From positions 273,070 through 337,069 of the forward strand of contig JAOBSW010000571.1 in NCBI GenBank assembly GCA_026214975.1: DNA of 64,000 bases, in the 5' to 3' direction. Shown piece after piece: positions 44,524 through 56,929 of this stretch. The translations under genes and the position numbers were made by a program. Numbering within the stretch: the stretch's first letter is position 1; the number at the start of each line of letters is the position of its first letter. This stretch comes from Gentiana macrophylla (Eukaryota; Streptophyta; Magnoliopsida; Gentianales; Gentianaceae). Below the pieces are notes generated by a model. The model saw only the letters and a list, made by a program, of their open reading frames with translations, was not told the DNA's origin and made no database searches.

Positions 44524-46709
44524 TGTAATATTCCGATTTTCGGGAAATGACAGACGTGTCATTTTGCAAAAACGAAATATTATTATTATGCTTTTATTGA
44601 GTTAAGTATTTTATTAATTATATATGTATAATTCTCAAAATTTTGGGAATATAATTAAGGGGATTTTCTGATTTTTGGTGATTAGGGATAAATAAGGAAA
44701 AGGGGGTTAATTTGGAAATTGGTATTTAAGGGAAATTGATACACATTAATCCCATAACCTAGATTAAATCGTAAAATCGCTTCGCCCTCTTCTCTCTCAA
44801 GCGCAAACAAGAGGAAGAATTAGGGCTTGGTTAGTTCTTCAGAATTTTGAAGCAAAGCTTAACCGTTTTCAGATTGGACGAGAGGTTTAGAACAGTCGTG
44901 AGAAGAGCACCGTTTGGATACCAATTCGTGGGAAGTACAGCAGACTTTTCAAGGCAGTTTGAATCTGGTTTTTGGCTGCAATTAGGTAAGGACTCTTCCT
45001 ATGATCTCAATTATCGTTTGTAGGGTTTAGAGCATGCTTTAATGCGTTTTAATGCTAGAAAGATGTGTTTTCGGTGATCAAAGGATCATAGATGGTATGG
45101 GATGTTTAGATATGTTTATATACGTTTTACTGTGCTTAATTTGATGTGATTTGGGTTAGAAACGGATTAGAAACCGTTAAGGATCGAATTCAGGATTTAG
45201 GGTAGCAGGCAGGATGCGTACGCATTGCCTGTCAATGCGCACGCATTCCTGTATCAGGTTTGCAGGTTTACTTCCTGGACGTTGAATGCGTACGCATTCA
45301 ATAGAATTCACACGCATTCCTTGAACAGAGAGTTATGGTTTGTTTCTGGTTGCTGGATGCGTACGCATTCATTGGAATGCGCACGCATTGATCAAACAGA
45401 GAGTTTTAGGAGGAAGTCTGGTCAGGTAATGCGTACGCATTGTAAGCAATGCGCACGCATGGTTTGGACAGAAAGTTTTCAGCGGGTTTTCAACTTAGGG
45501 ATGCGTACGCATTCCATAGGGATGCACACGCATTGCCCCATGTTTTTACATAAATGGTGTTTAAGCTTTGTCGATCAGTTTTAAACCCTTAATTACGATA
45601 CGTTAACATTGTATAAACGTAAACAAGCCTCGAATTGAGCTTCGATTCGCTCGCTTAAAACACCGGATGTACTCTTAAAGCGGAGTTGAAGTTCGGATCC
45701 GTCGGAAGAGCATGATAGATTTGTGCTTTGATGAATTAGTATTCATCAATGTCTGCGGTAATTGCTAGCCTTGTTAATGTTTAGTGGTCAGGAAGAGAGT
45801 AGTAAATGTGAGGAGATTAATTGAAAACACTTATGTGGTTAGTTAATCATTCTAATAAAACACGATTTGACTAGTAAAAGATTAAACAACATGTCTCTCT
45901 TGGATAGGCACCAATCTATATCGCGACGTGTGTGCTACCAAGGTGGAAGAACTCCGTAGAGTCAAAAAACCCTAAGCACGCAAGGACTCCACCGAGGTGT
46001 GCGTGACTTATCGAGCCTACCTATTCTAGCCTCCGTGGATATGGTGTGATCCACCGATATGTTGCAATCGATATCTCCCGGTGGATATACATCGCATAAG
46101 GCCCTTGAGTCCGGTTGTAACATAGATAAGTTAGGTAGAAACGCTTAGTCAATTCATGTTGATGGACATGGAATGATTTTAGATTGAGTCGGTCACACAT
46201 AAACAACTAAACTTTTAAATATCTTTTCTCTATAGATCGTAATTGTTGTCATAGCTTTTCTTTCTTATTAAGACGTCAGACTTACCTCAAATGCATGTTT
46301 TGGCATGTGTTTGGGGTGAGAAGACGCAACGCGCTGATCATGGTTTTGAGGATGAGTTCGATGATGACGCTTGACGACGCCGTTGAAGACTTTATATTTA
46401 TTCATTTTGCCTTTCATTTATTAGACTATTGGAGTACTTTTTGATTAGATTTTTGCCCTTTCGAGATTTGTCGATATTCTTTGGGATTTCAGATATTTTC
46501 TTTGAACGTAATAAAGTTTACATTTCCATCTTTAGACGTCAGATTTCTATTCTTGGGTCATTGGAAAATTTTATACCCGAAGTTTTTTATTCGTCATTTT
46601 TTGATACGACGTAGAAGAATGACTTACGTATTTAAATGAATTTATTTTTATTTTATATGCGCTTAACGCTCTTTTTCCGATAAGCGACTGGTCCTAAACG
46701 GACGTTACA
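44524..46709 (+). mobile_element. Solo LTR, probably gypsy chromovirus-type
   Basis: Starts TGTAATATTCCG and ends GGACGTTACA, giving TGTAA/TTACA termini. TTTAT at 44519-44523 and 46710-46714 forms a 5 bp TSD. At 2.19 kb it is in the range of Tekay-like chromovirus LTRs, but the family is inferred from length and termini only. A TATTTAAGG near 44726 fits a + strand promoter. It carries the palindromic array at 45205-45545. Frames inside (45225-45584 +, 46021-46206 -, 46429-46614 +) look like chance products. Confidence 0.8.
45205..45545. repeat. Five-unit array of ATGCGTACGCAT / ATGC(G/A)CACGCAT
   Basis: Five units each pair a perfect palindrome (A)ATGCGTACGCAT(T) with a degenerate partner (A)(A/T)(G/T)C(G/A)CACGCAT 8-12 bp downstream. 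Units start at about 45213, 45276, 45356, 45427 and 45500, spaced 63-80 bp. The sequence between units also repeats words such as AACAGAGAGTT. Confidence 0.88.
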
Positions 46710-46714
46710 TTTAT

Positions 46715-47800
46715 GATTATTGATTCGGTTCGGTTCGATTCAGTCCAGTCAAGTCAGTTAATCCAGTTTCCCCATTTATCTGTACTCCCGTAAGAAACAT
46801 CATCCAAGCAAGGGTGGCTGAAAGAGAGTTGTATATTAACTCTCAAGTAAAAAAAAATGTGCAAACAACTTTCTTTTACTCAAAATCGTAAGTGTAACAG
46901 TCAATATACATTCACTAACAAAGCTTTTGATTTCGATCATTAATTTGTTTTTTATAATAAAAATTAATTTAGTTTCTGAATAGGCTATTATTATCGTCAA
47001 TACATTTTTGGTATTGTCAAAGCAAAAGTAATGTATGATGAAAATTGGATATGTGTAAATTGCTCTGGCAATACCAATGGCCTTCTGAATATTCTGAAGA
47101 TTTAGTGCATATTTCAATGCATGTAGTACTACAAAACAATGAGACTGTGCAAAGTCAAAATCTTAGGACAAATTCTGAAATACTGAATTCCGCTGCATAT
47201 TTCGATCGTTTTATTTATTTTTTAAAACTAAACTCTAATCGAAAAGCTGCCTCATTCTCCCTCGTACTCACCGAATGAATCGGAGATATTAATCGTGAAT
47301 CTAGCCTACCATTATACAAAAATACATGAAAAAAGTTTCGTCCCTTTACTTTATTCGAACCTCCACACTCCAGCCTCCCCTACTGTTCGTTATTACAACA
47401 CTCAAACTATTTACCACTGTGACTACGCCCCATGACGCTTTATGTATTTTTTATACTTGACGATCAAGTCCATAAAAGATAATCTTTTTCCAAGCACAGT
47501 AGACTATATTTTTATAATTGTATTTCTGTATTATTAATCCTAACAAATTAAATATTAGATAAATATGTTTTTATATATTCGGGAGATAAATACGTTAAAC
47601 ATTGACGCTGTCAAAGTCATTTTAAGAAATAAATACAGTACCATAAATAAAAAATGGAGGCCCCAAAGAACAAAATAGTATCAATCCAAACTGAGTAAAC
47701 TTCGTTGAAAATCCAATATTACGCATAACAGTTACATTTTTAAGCTTAAAAGTATCAATCAATTAGTCATAACATAGAATACTTTGAATGCGAAAATTTT
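46715..47800. other. Intergenic DNA downstream of the BBE-like gene
   Basis: AT-rich. Overlapping frames at 46836-47117 (minus, 93 codons) and 47045-47278 (plus, 77 codons) have ordinary composition, but I recognise no family. Their overlap on opposite strands makes both doubtful. Confidence 0.4.
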
Positions 47801-47805
47801 CTGAA

Positions 47806-49440
<1,635 letters not shown>

Positions 49441-49908
49441 GGGTAAGTATGTAAAGACAAAGATGAAAATAATAAGGTGGGTATTGGACTACTATTGGGT
49501 AGTGGAAGTATATAAAGGAAGAGATGTCTGGTCAACACAAAGGTGCTGTACAAATGGATGGAGAAATTGTAGGAAAAGGTGAAATTAATTATCGAAAATG
49601 ATTGGTTTTCGACATTTGGTGTAGAAAGACGTGTTATGTTTTTTTTTTTAGGAAGGAAATAAATAAATGCATTGAATAATCCACGAGACTCAAGCCGAAA
49701 TTACATCTGTTGTTTTTTTTTTTTTTTTTTTTTTTTTTTGGGGGACAAAATTTTAGTTCAAAATGGACAATTATGGTTATGGTTAGTGTGGATTGATTGT
49801 AGTAAGATGGGGAAAAAAATCATATGGTAAGTATGACCTTTCAAAGGAAAACAGGGTTAGTGGAAAGAAAATTCATCCTGTTATATTTTTAAGTATATTG
49901 TAATGTAA
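49441..49908. other. Upstream region of the BBE-like gene
   Basis: Holds about 29 consecutive T near 49711-49739. A short segment (about 49640-49705) resembles the poly(T)-AGGAA...AATAAATAAATG end of the LINE-like insertion at 60849, so a second small retroposon tail is possible. GTATATAAAGGAAG (about 49510) could be the TATA box of the minus-strand gene's neighbourhood, but it reads on the + strand. Confidence 0.4.
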
Positions 49909-49913
49909 TATAA

Positions 49914-50426
49914 TGATGATATTTGATTTACTCCTCCACGTTAATTATCTAATTTGGCCCATCCTGAATGGAGAAGTTCGTGTTGGCCATCCACATCGGA
50001 TCGACACGAGACGCATGTGTTTTTTCCGCCGCTAGGGAGATTCTACAAGTGTCCGAACTCGAATCCCCACGCCGTTGTTTATCGACCGAGACCATAGACT
50101 TCGCCTAGTTCCCGCCCACATCCAAATATGCAAGCATTCGCAAGCATGAGCAGGCCCATTTTGCAGATTTACGTCAATCAGACCTAACCGCCCTAAACTT
50201 AAAAGTGTAAGGAATGACACGTGCCTATAAATACATCATTCCGTGAACTACGTAAGCGCCGATTCCTGACATTACACAGATACGAGGCAATCCAAGATAC
50301 ATTCTTTGACTCACCACAAAATACCTAAAACATCATCTTTTGTACAAATCACCACCATTCGACTCTTTACACCACCCCAGATTACACGCGCCCAGCTTAT
50401 TCGGTGGTGCATAATATATCATCGCT
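49914..50426 (+). repeat. 5' LTR of the second Tat element
   Basis: 513 bp. A TATA box TATAAATA lies at 50226-50233. It is near-identical to the 3' LTR, except for about 50120-50175, which does not align with the corresponding stretch near 59628-59680. Confidence 0.88.
50226..50233 (+). promoter_or_regulatory. TATA box of second Tat LTR
   Basis: TATAAATA after ACACGTGCC; the same context recurs in the 3' LTR near 59729. Confidence 0.65.
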
Positions 50427-50429
50427 ATT

Positions 50430-50446
50430 TGGCGCCAAGGAGGGCT
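50430..50446 (+). promoter_or_regulatory. Primer-binding site of the second Tat element
   Basis: TGGCGCCAAGGAGGGCT lies three bases after the LTR end. It is similar but not identical to the site at 31073. Confidence 0.6.
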
Positions 50447-50473
50447 TTCACCGTGAGTTGGAAAAGAAATCGA

Positions 50474-51960
50474 TGGCACCACCAAAGAAAGGAAGAAACC
50501 GACGACCAAAGAAGAACGCCGCAGATCGAAGAGCACACGGATGTAGATCCAGCAGGGGTTCCATCTCAGATTCAAGAAGTCCCCACTCTGATCTCAGACC
50601 TGCAGCTGCAGATCCACCCAGCCTCGCCTTCCTCCTCACCGCAAGATATGGCGCATCATTTAGCATCTTTAGATGAAGACGCCCAAGAGAGTGGTGGCTT
50701 CAAAGGCTCATAGGTAAAGGAATCAGAATCCCCCGAGAAAACTCCGCTGCAGACCCACCGGGTCGAAAGCGGATTGAAAATGCCTGCGGGAAGAGGCCTG
50801 CCGATCCTCAAGAAGAATACGGGCGAGACGCAATGAGATCGGCCAGAATTAACGCCCACAAACGCCCCGAACAAGACAAGCATCAACGGCAGTCGAGGAT
50901 AGCATTCGAAACGAGTTCAACCGCATCGTTGGAAAGGAACAGGTCACAGAATGGCTCGAGTCGCCTTTCACCCCGAGATAGAGATATACACGATGCCTGA
51001 GTCATTCAAACCACCCAAGATGGAGCCCTATGACGGTACTACGGATCCAGAAGACCATCTGTATCGATATATATCATTAATGAGGCTGAGAAACGCTAAC
51101 GATGCCATGAAGTGTCGAGCATTCGACACGTTGCTTATGTGTCGAGCTCGAGAGTGGTTTCACAAGCTACGCCCCGGTCGATCTCAAGTTTTTGCAGTTG
51201 GGCAATGTAAGTTTCGAGACGCTTTCATTGGAAATAAGAAGTTCCACCTCGCTGCTACACACCTCATGAATATTAAGCAAGAGAAAGGGAATCCACTATT
51301 GATTTTACGAGACGCTTCAACCTCGGAAGCCATGAAAGTGCATAACGCCAAAGTGATGCGCTAAAAGTTAATGCTTTTGGTCGGAGGTCCGCAGAAATAT
51401 GAAGTTATATGACAAATTGTCTAAGAAAATGTCAATGATATGGACGAACGTGTGAACATAGTCCATAAGTTTTGCCAAGGTGAAGAGGCAAGCGCGCCCG
51501 CACACCATATCACTTGGCCTTAGTTCTAAAAACGACTCTCGGCCGCACATACTGGCGGTCACTTGTGGGTCGGAACGAGGAAAGCAAGTCCAACGATTTT
51601 GACCGATTAATGCCCGATCTCAGATCAGCTTTGGAAAGAAAGTGAATCAAAGAACGAGATTTTATACCCTCAATCGATCTCGGGAGAGGTGTTGGCGATT
51701 ATGATCAAGAAAAATATTGCCCGGACACCAAGCCGGCGTCCAAGGACCCGGAAAAAGGAAGAATACTCATAAGTATTGCGATTATCACGTAGACGTGGAC
51801 ATTTACACGGAGGAATGTTTTCGATCTAAAGAGGATATCGACGCCGCATTCAAGAGGGTCGATTGATGAGGTGATTGACAGTCGTAAAAAGACGAGCCAA
51901 AAGGCCGCCGAGAGTACAAGAGGAAGACTTATAACGGAAAGAAAGATCGATCCCTCGCCG
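50474..51960 (+). pseudogene. Gag of the second Tat element
   Basis: The ATG at 50474 starts a basic N-terminus (MAPPKKGRNRRPKKN) that breaks after about 65 codons. The capsid-type region is open at 50951-51364: FKPPKMEPYDGTTDPEDHL, DAMKCRAFDTLL and AREWFHKLRPG. It ends at a stop; expected downstream text survives only as fragments to about 51960, including a KYCDYHVD-like knuckle remnant near 51773. Confidence 0.8.
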
Positions 51961-52229
51961 TGACAATAGAAATCGCCGAGACAGTCACCGAGCCGGCATA
52001 CCGAGATAATCGCCTTAATGACCATCAAGAAGATCGTAATCGAGACCCCACCGAGATAATCGCGCCGGGTACGACGTCAACACGATTGTTGCGTAACATG
52101 GATCGATAGACCTCGATCTAGTCGACATTCTTCGAGATAGGTCTCAGTGGATTCAAAGAAGCCGAGGTTCACTACGGAAGTAGGCTACGGGCCAAAAGAT
52201 TTACATTCCGAGTTCCCATAGTCATAGCG

Positions 52230-52600
52230 GGGCGGTTGGTAATCGGGCAAGAATAAGCCGGGTCGGATCTGCGCGGTTTGGCGCCGACGCTGGAAGCGCC
52301 AGTAAATATTCTCTACTATTCGGCTTTCAAGGCTATGAAGTTGAAAGATGAAGACATCATACCGTTATCTACTCCTTTATTTGGATTCACAGTATGTGCC
52401 ATCCACCCCGTCGGATCGATTAATTTGTTGACAACAAGCTGAGACGACGGAAAAAGGCCGAACTATGGAAATGACCTATGTCGAAAGTTAAGGCCCTTCT
52501 GTGATACAACGCGATATTAGGTCGACCAGCCTTTATACGATCTTAGAGCCATCATCTCGACATTCCACAACAAAGATGAAGTTCCCACCTGGTATGGAAC
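52230..52600 (+). pseudogene. Protease region of the second Tat element, eroded
   Basis: NILYYSAFKAMKLKDEDI near 52305 follows the place of the DTGS active site, which is itself destroyed by indels. IHPVGSINLLT near 52401 parallels the linker seen at 36568 in the first element. Assigned by order and local similarity. Confidence 0.65.
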
Positions 52601-52899
52601 CCATGAGGTCAAAGGAGACATCAAGCAGCTGTGAGTCAGAGCCTGGTTACGATTAAAGGAAAAGCGGGGGGGCAGGCAAATCAGAGGAGTTGATACCGAG
52701 GAGGAGGAAGATCGAGCCGGGTGTCCGCCGACCCGGCTGAGGAGGTTCGAGCGTGGAAGGAGGAAGAGGGGCAAGGGTCCAGATCGGGAAGTGGATACCA
52801 CACCGACATGAAAGCCTTGGTCGACCTCCTACCGAGTATCGAGACGCCTTCGCTTGAAGGCGATGACATGCCAGTGTCTGTCGGGCGGATATAGCAAAG

Positions 52900-53580
52900 G
52901 TATCACTCAACGCCGATTAAAAAGAGGCCGATACGGCAAAAGAAGAGGAACCTTGCTCCCTGAAAGGAAAGAAGCAAAGAAAGAAAGAAGTTGACAAGTT
53001 ACTAGTTGCGTGGATCGTGAAGGAGGTTTTCTATCCGGACCGGTTAGCTAATCCGTGTCGTTTAAGCCGATCGTAGTCGGGCGGATGTGCGCCGACTTTA
53101 CGGATCTCAACAAGGCATGCCCAAAGAGACTCATATCCACTCCCAAAGATTGATCGGGCTTGGTCGATTCGACACCGGCCTTCGAGGTATTCGGGTTTTC
53201 GACGCGCATGCGGGTATTATCGATCTTTACGGACCCCAAGATTCGTAAAAACCGCTTTTATCACCGAAGTTTGGCACGCTTTTGTTTCGAGACGATGCCG
53301 CTTGGACTCAAGAATGCAGTGGGCTACCTATCGGGCGGTCAACAAAATTTTCAAGAGATGATAGGTCGAAACATGGAGGTTTATGTGGATGATTTATTGA
53401 TCAAGAGCAAGTCTATGGGACAATTTCTTGTCGATGTCAGAGAAGTATTCAAGCATCGCGGGCCGCAAACATGAAGCTCAATCCCAAGAAATGCACATTT
53501 GGGGTCCGATCGGGAAAGTTTCTGTGGTATATGATATCGGAGAGACGGCATTAGAGCAACCGATAAGATCAAGCCTCAAG
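52900..53580 (+). pseudogene. Reverse transcriptase of the second Tat element
   Basis: Pieces in several frames: YPLPKIDR (about 53130), STPAFEVFGF (53160 frame), MPLGLKNA (about 53293) and the catalytic YVDD (53382-53393) within MEVYVDDLLIKSKSMGQF. KLNPKKCTFGVRSGKF-type text follows near 53473. Several one- and two-base gaps separate the blocks. Confidence 0.88.
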
Positions 53581-53589
53581 AGCATGCCC

Positions 53590-54040
53590 ACGCCGTGAAC
53601 GAAAAAAAGAAGTGCAACGATTGACAGGTCGAATGACGGCCCTTAGTCGATTTTTATCGACATCAGCTCAAAGGGCCCTACCATTCTTCAAGATATTAAA
53701 GAAAGCAAGTCCGTTCCAGTGGGACGAGAAGTGCCAAAAAGCATTCGATGATTTGAAGGAGTATCTATCCGATTTATCGACACTATCCTCGCCGAGAAGC
53801 GAGAGAAACTCCTGGTTTATCTAGCAATTTGTGAAGAGGCAATGAGTGCCGTGTTAGTTCGAGATGGAGACCATGGACAGGTCCCAGTGTATTTTGTGAG
53901 CAAGGCATTGCATGGACCAGAGATCAGATACACGCCAGCTGAAAAATTGGCATTAGGTCTGGTTCATGCGTCGAGGAAATTGAAACCCTACTTTCAAGCA
54001 CACCCCATCGCTGTGGTCACCGACCAGCCTCTGAGATAGA
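53590..54040 (+). pseudogene. RNase H of the second Tat element
   Basis: The frame 53612-53824 has LTGRMTALSRFLSTSAQRAL and PFQWDEKCQKAFDDLKEYL. The next frame, 53842-54039, has VPVYFVSKALHGPEIRYTPA and ends at a stop. It is homologous to 37721-38180 of the first element. Confidence 0.85.
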
Positions 54041-54194
54041 TTTTGGCGAAGCCCGAGACATCGGGTCGACAAAGCTGGGTTGTCGAACTAGCCGAGTATG
54101 ATATTGAGTTTCTACCTGCACACCATTAAGTGGACAAGTTTCAGCGGACTTCATAGCGTATGATTGTCAATTCAGCTTGAACAGAAAAAGGTCA

Positions 54195-54620
54195 TCATCG
54201 GACGAGAGCAGTGGACCATCCATGTCGATGGCGCCGAGCAGTAGAAGCGAGTCGGGCCTGGTTTGTTATTGGTCACCCTGGGGAGAAGAGTTCCCCTATG
54301 CTCGCGATTCGAAGTTTAAGGCTACAAATAACGGTCGAGTATGAAGCAATGATCACGGTCCGGTCTGGCTTTGAAGTTGGGGTCGAGAATCTCCTAGTGG
54401 CTGGTTGACTCTCACCAGAAAGTGAATCACATACGAGGTAGTATGAGGCCAAAGAAGAATCTATGAAGAATTATCTAAAGGTGGTTCAAGGATCGATGAC
54501 GAGGTTCATGACAAGACGTGTCGAAAGTGTAAATTCGGCGAGAATAAACGGGCCGATGCGTTGTCTAAGCTCGCCGAATTTCAAGTCGGTGCGAAGGTCC
54601 TGGTCGAGATGTTAGCGTAA
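54195..54620 (+). pseudogene. Second (archaeal-type) RNase H of the second Tat element
   Basis: Fragments WTIHVDGA (about 54210), GEEFPYA (54280) and FKATNN/YEAMITV (54320-54355) lie in different frames. They match the domain at 38360-38640 in order. The catalytic DSQ appears as DSHQKVNHI near 54408. It is non-functional. Confidence 0.7.
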
Positions 54621-54689
54621 CGGTTATAACGAGGTCGATGTGCAACCAAGGTGCAAGTACCGACGCGGATGGATCCGATAGCATTATTC

Positions 54690-55887
54690 TTGAAAGATGG
54701 AATTCTCCTTCCGATAAAACTCGTGCCAGGAAAATCCAACTTCAAGCCTCCAGGTACGCTCCGCTTGACTATGTGCTTTATCGAAAATCGCTTGTAACTC
54801 CTTGATGCGATGCGATCGGAAGAAGAGGGGCTTATCTCGCTTGAAGAGATTCACCGGAGGAGTCTCGCGGCAATCATTGCGGAGCTCGAATGTTGGCAAG
54901 TGAAGTGCAAACTAGCAGGTATTTTCCGCCGCCCATGCAAAGCGGATGCCAAACGATTAGTTAGAGTTGCGTGGCTTGCCAAATACATGATGTGGTGACT
55001 CATCACAGCACTAGAGATGAATGCCATCGAATCGGTATGGCCGCTTGATGAGGGGGTCGATATAGTCGGGCCTCTCGCCGAGCCCGGGAAATGTCAAATA
55101 TGTGGTTGTTATGTTGATTATTTTACTAAGTGGGTCGGCCAAAGCTCTTACCGACATCGTGGCCTGCACCATTAAAAATTTCTTTGGGAGAATATTTTGT
55201 GCAGTGCTTGGGATTCAAAAGTATCTCGATCTCGACAACGGGACTCAATTTCTTGATGACAGAGTGCGAATTGGTTGAAAGAATTCAAGATCGAACACGT
55301 AATCTATTATCGCTGGTCCGACCTCACCCAATGGATGTGTCGAGTAGACAAACCGCAAATCAAGTTTGGGTTGAAAAACGGTTGGAAGATTTAAGGTCGA
55401 GATTGGGCAATTTTCGCTTACCCAAAGATAATCGTGGTCGATTTAACAAAGACCTAATTCGCCTACCCAAGAGACTCCATTTGCCATGGCCTATGGGTGT
55501 GAAGTCGTGATACCCGCAGAGATCGGACTAGCATCACTCGAAGTTCTAGCTACAAGATCAAACAAATGCCGCCGGTCTAAAGGAAGAAAAAGACAACGTT
55601 GAAAGAGAAGAGAAATGGCCGCAGATCGAATGACCCGCTTATAAAAGAAAGATTTCACAGATTATAACGCGAGGTAAAACACAAATATTTCCTGGCAGAG
55701 ATCTCGTGTTGAGAAAGAATGAAGCCAAAGCAGCGGTGACCCAATAGGCAAGCTCGAGCCGCATTGGGAAGGTCCGTATAAAATTTCGGGCGTGCACCCC
55801 AAAGTGGTCGATTGGCTTAAGGTGTCGGATGGCAAGATCAGATTTCGAACGTGGCACGCCACCAACCTCCGGAAATACTATGTTTAA
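54690..55887 (+). pseudogene. Integrase of the second Tat element
   Basis: GVDIVGPLAEPGK near 55053 gives the first Asp block; DNGTQF at 55234-55251 gives the second. YGCEV-type text near 55490 parallels the first element. The C-terminus is in one frame from about 55741: GKLEPHWEGPYKI, then HATNLRKYYV and a stop at 55885-55887. Many indels lie between. Confidence 0.85.
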
Positions 55888-56094
55888 GTTGTTTATGCAT
55901 TCCACGACATCCGCAACTTTGATTTCTAGTTACTTGTAATAGGTCGATATGACAATTGCTTTCAATGTCTTTTATTCAAGTAATTTTCTTCTAAATTGTG
56001 CTTAACATGCAAGCTCATGTAAAAAGAAAAGTAATGGAAGAAAAGATCAAAATCGATTTCGCCAAGAGACATCGACTCGCCAAAGTCAAGTAGA

Positions 56095-56300
56095 ATGGTG
56101 AAGAAAGCCAAGTCACCGACAATGCTTATATCACCTCCGAGCCGCAATTCGATACGAGGAGTCAGACAAAATAGTTGAATAAAGCCAAGTCACCGACAAT
56201 GCTTATATCACTATCGAAATGAGATCAATCGATGCGATGGACTTCAAACAAAAATAGTGAAAAAGCCAAGTCACCGATGCTGCTTATATCACTCGACATG
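56095..56300 (+). repeat. ~78 bp tandem repeat, three copies
   Basis: GCCAAGTCACCGA(C/T) followed by GCTTATATCAC starts at 56107, 56184 and 56265 (77 and 81 bp apart). A further GATCACAAGCACCACGACG is duplicated near 56361 and 56385. It lies directly after integrase, like the 74 bp array of the first element, but is unrelated in sequence. Confidence 0.8.
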
Positions 56301-56579
56301 CCATTAAGCCACGATGCTAAGCAAATGGAAGATCCCACGATGGATCCCTAATTCGACCCGATCACAAGCACCACGACGTGTCCGATCACAAGCACCACGA
56401 CGGGCGCACAATGAATATGGATTTCTTAATTCGATGTCCATAAGCCTCAACAAGGCAGGATAATCGAATCGAGCCCACCAAAAAGCCAAGTCAAGCCAAT
56501 AAGGGCAAAGACAATGCTAGTCGATTTCATACTCAAGTGTACTACGAGTCATGTACTCCTACTACACTTCAAGGGCCAA

Positions 56580-56705
56580 GAGGGAATTAAGTCCGAAAGA
56601 CTACACCCCATAAGGCAACATTCTCGTGGGAATTAAGTCTAAAAGACTACACATATAAGGCAGTTGTTTGTAAGGGAATTAAGTCCAAGGACTACACCCT
56701 AGACA
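56580..56705 (+). repeat. ~50 bp tandem repeat, three copies
   Basis: GGGAATTAAGTC(C/T) followed by AAAGACTACAC occurs near 56582, 56629 and 56674. Confidence 0.75.
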
Positions 56706-56929
56706 AATTATCAATAAAAGACAAAGACATTCAATGGAAAAAGCATAGATTTAAATTCATGAATCAAAATGTGAATTGAAAAGTCACAAGTCTACAAGAT
56801 CGAATCGATGAGATATAAGTTCGCATAAATGGAAAATGTTAAAATTATACAACCAAATCGAATAAAAAAGAAGTTTAATGGAAGATCGTAGGATTACGAC
56901 AAATGTAAAGAGGTCATAAGCAAACAGTC

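Noticed and set aside
45225..45584. 119-residue frame with repeated His/Arg/Thr motifs
   Set aside because: Translation of the GCGTACGC array inside a solo LTR.
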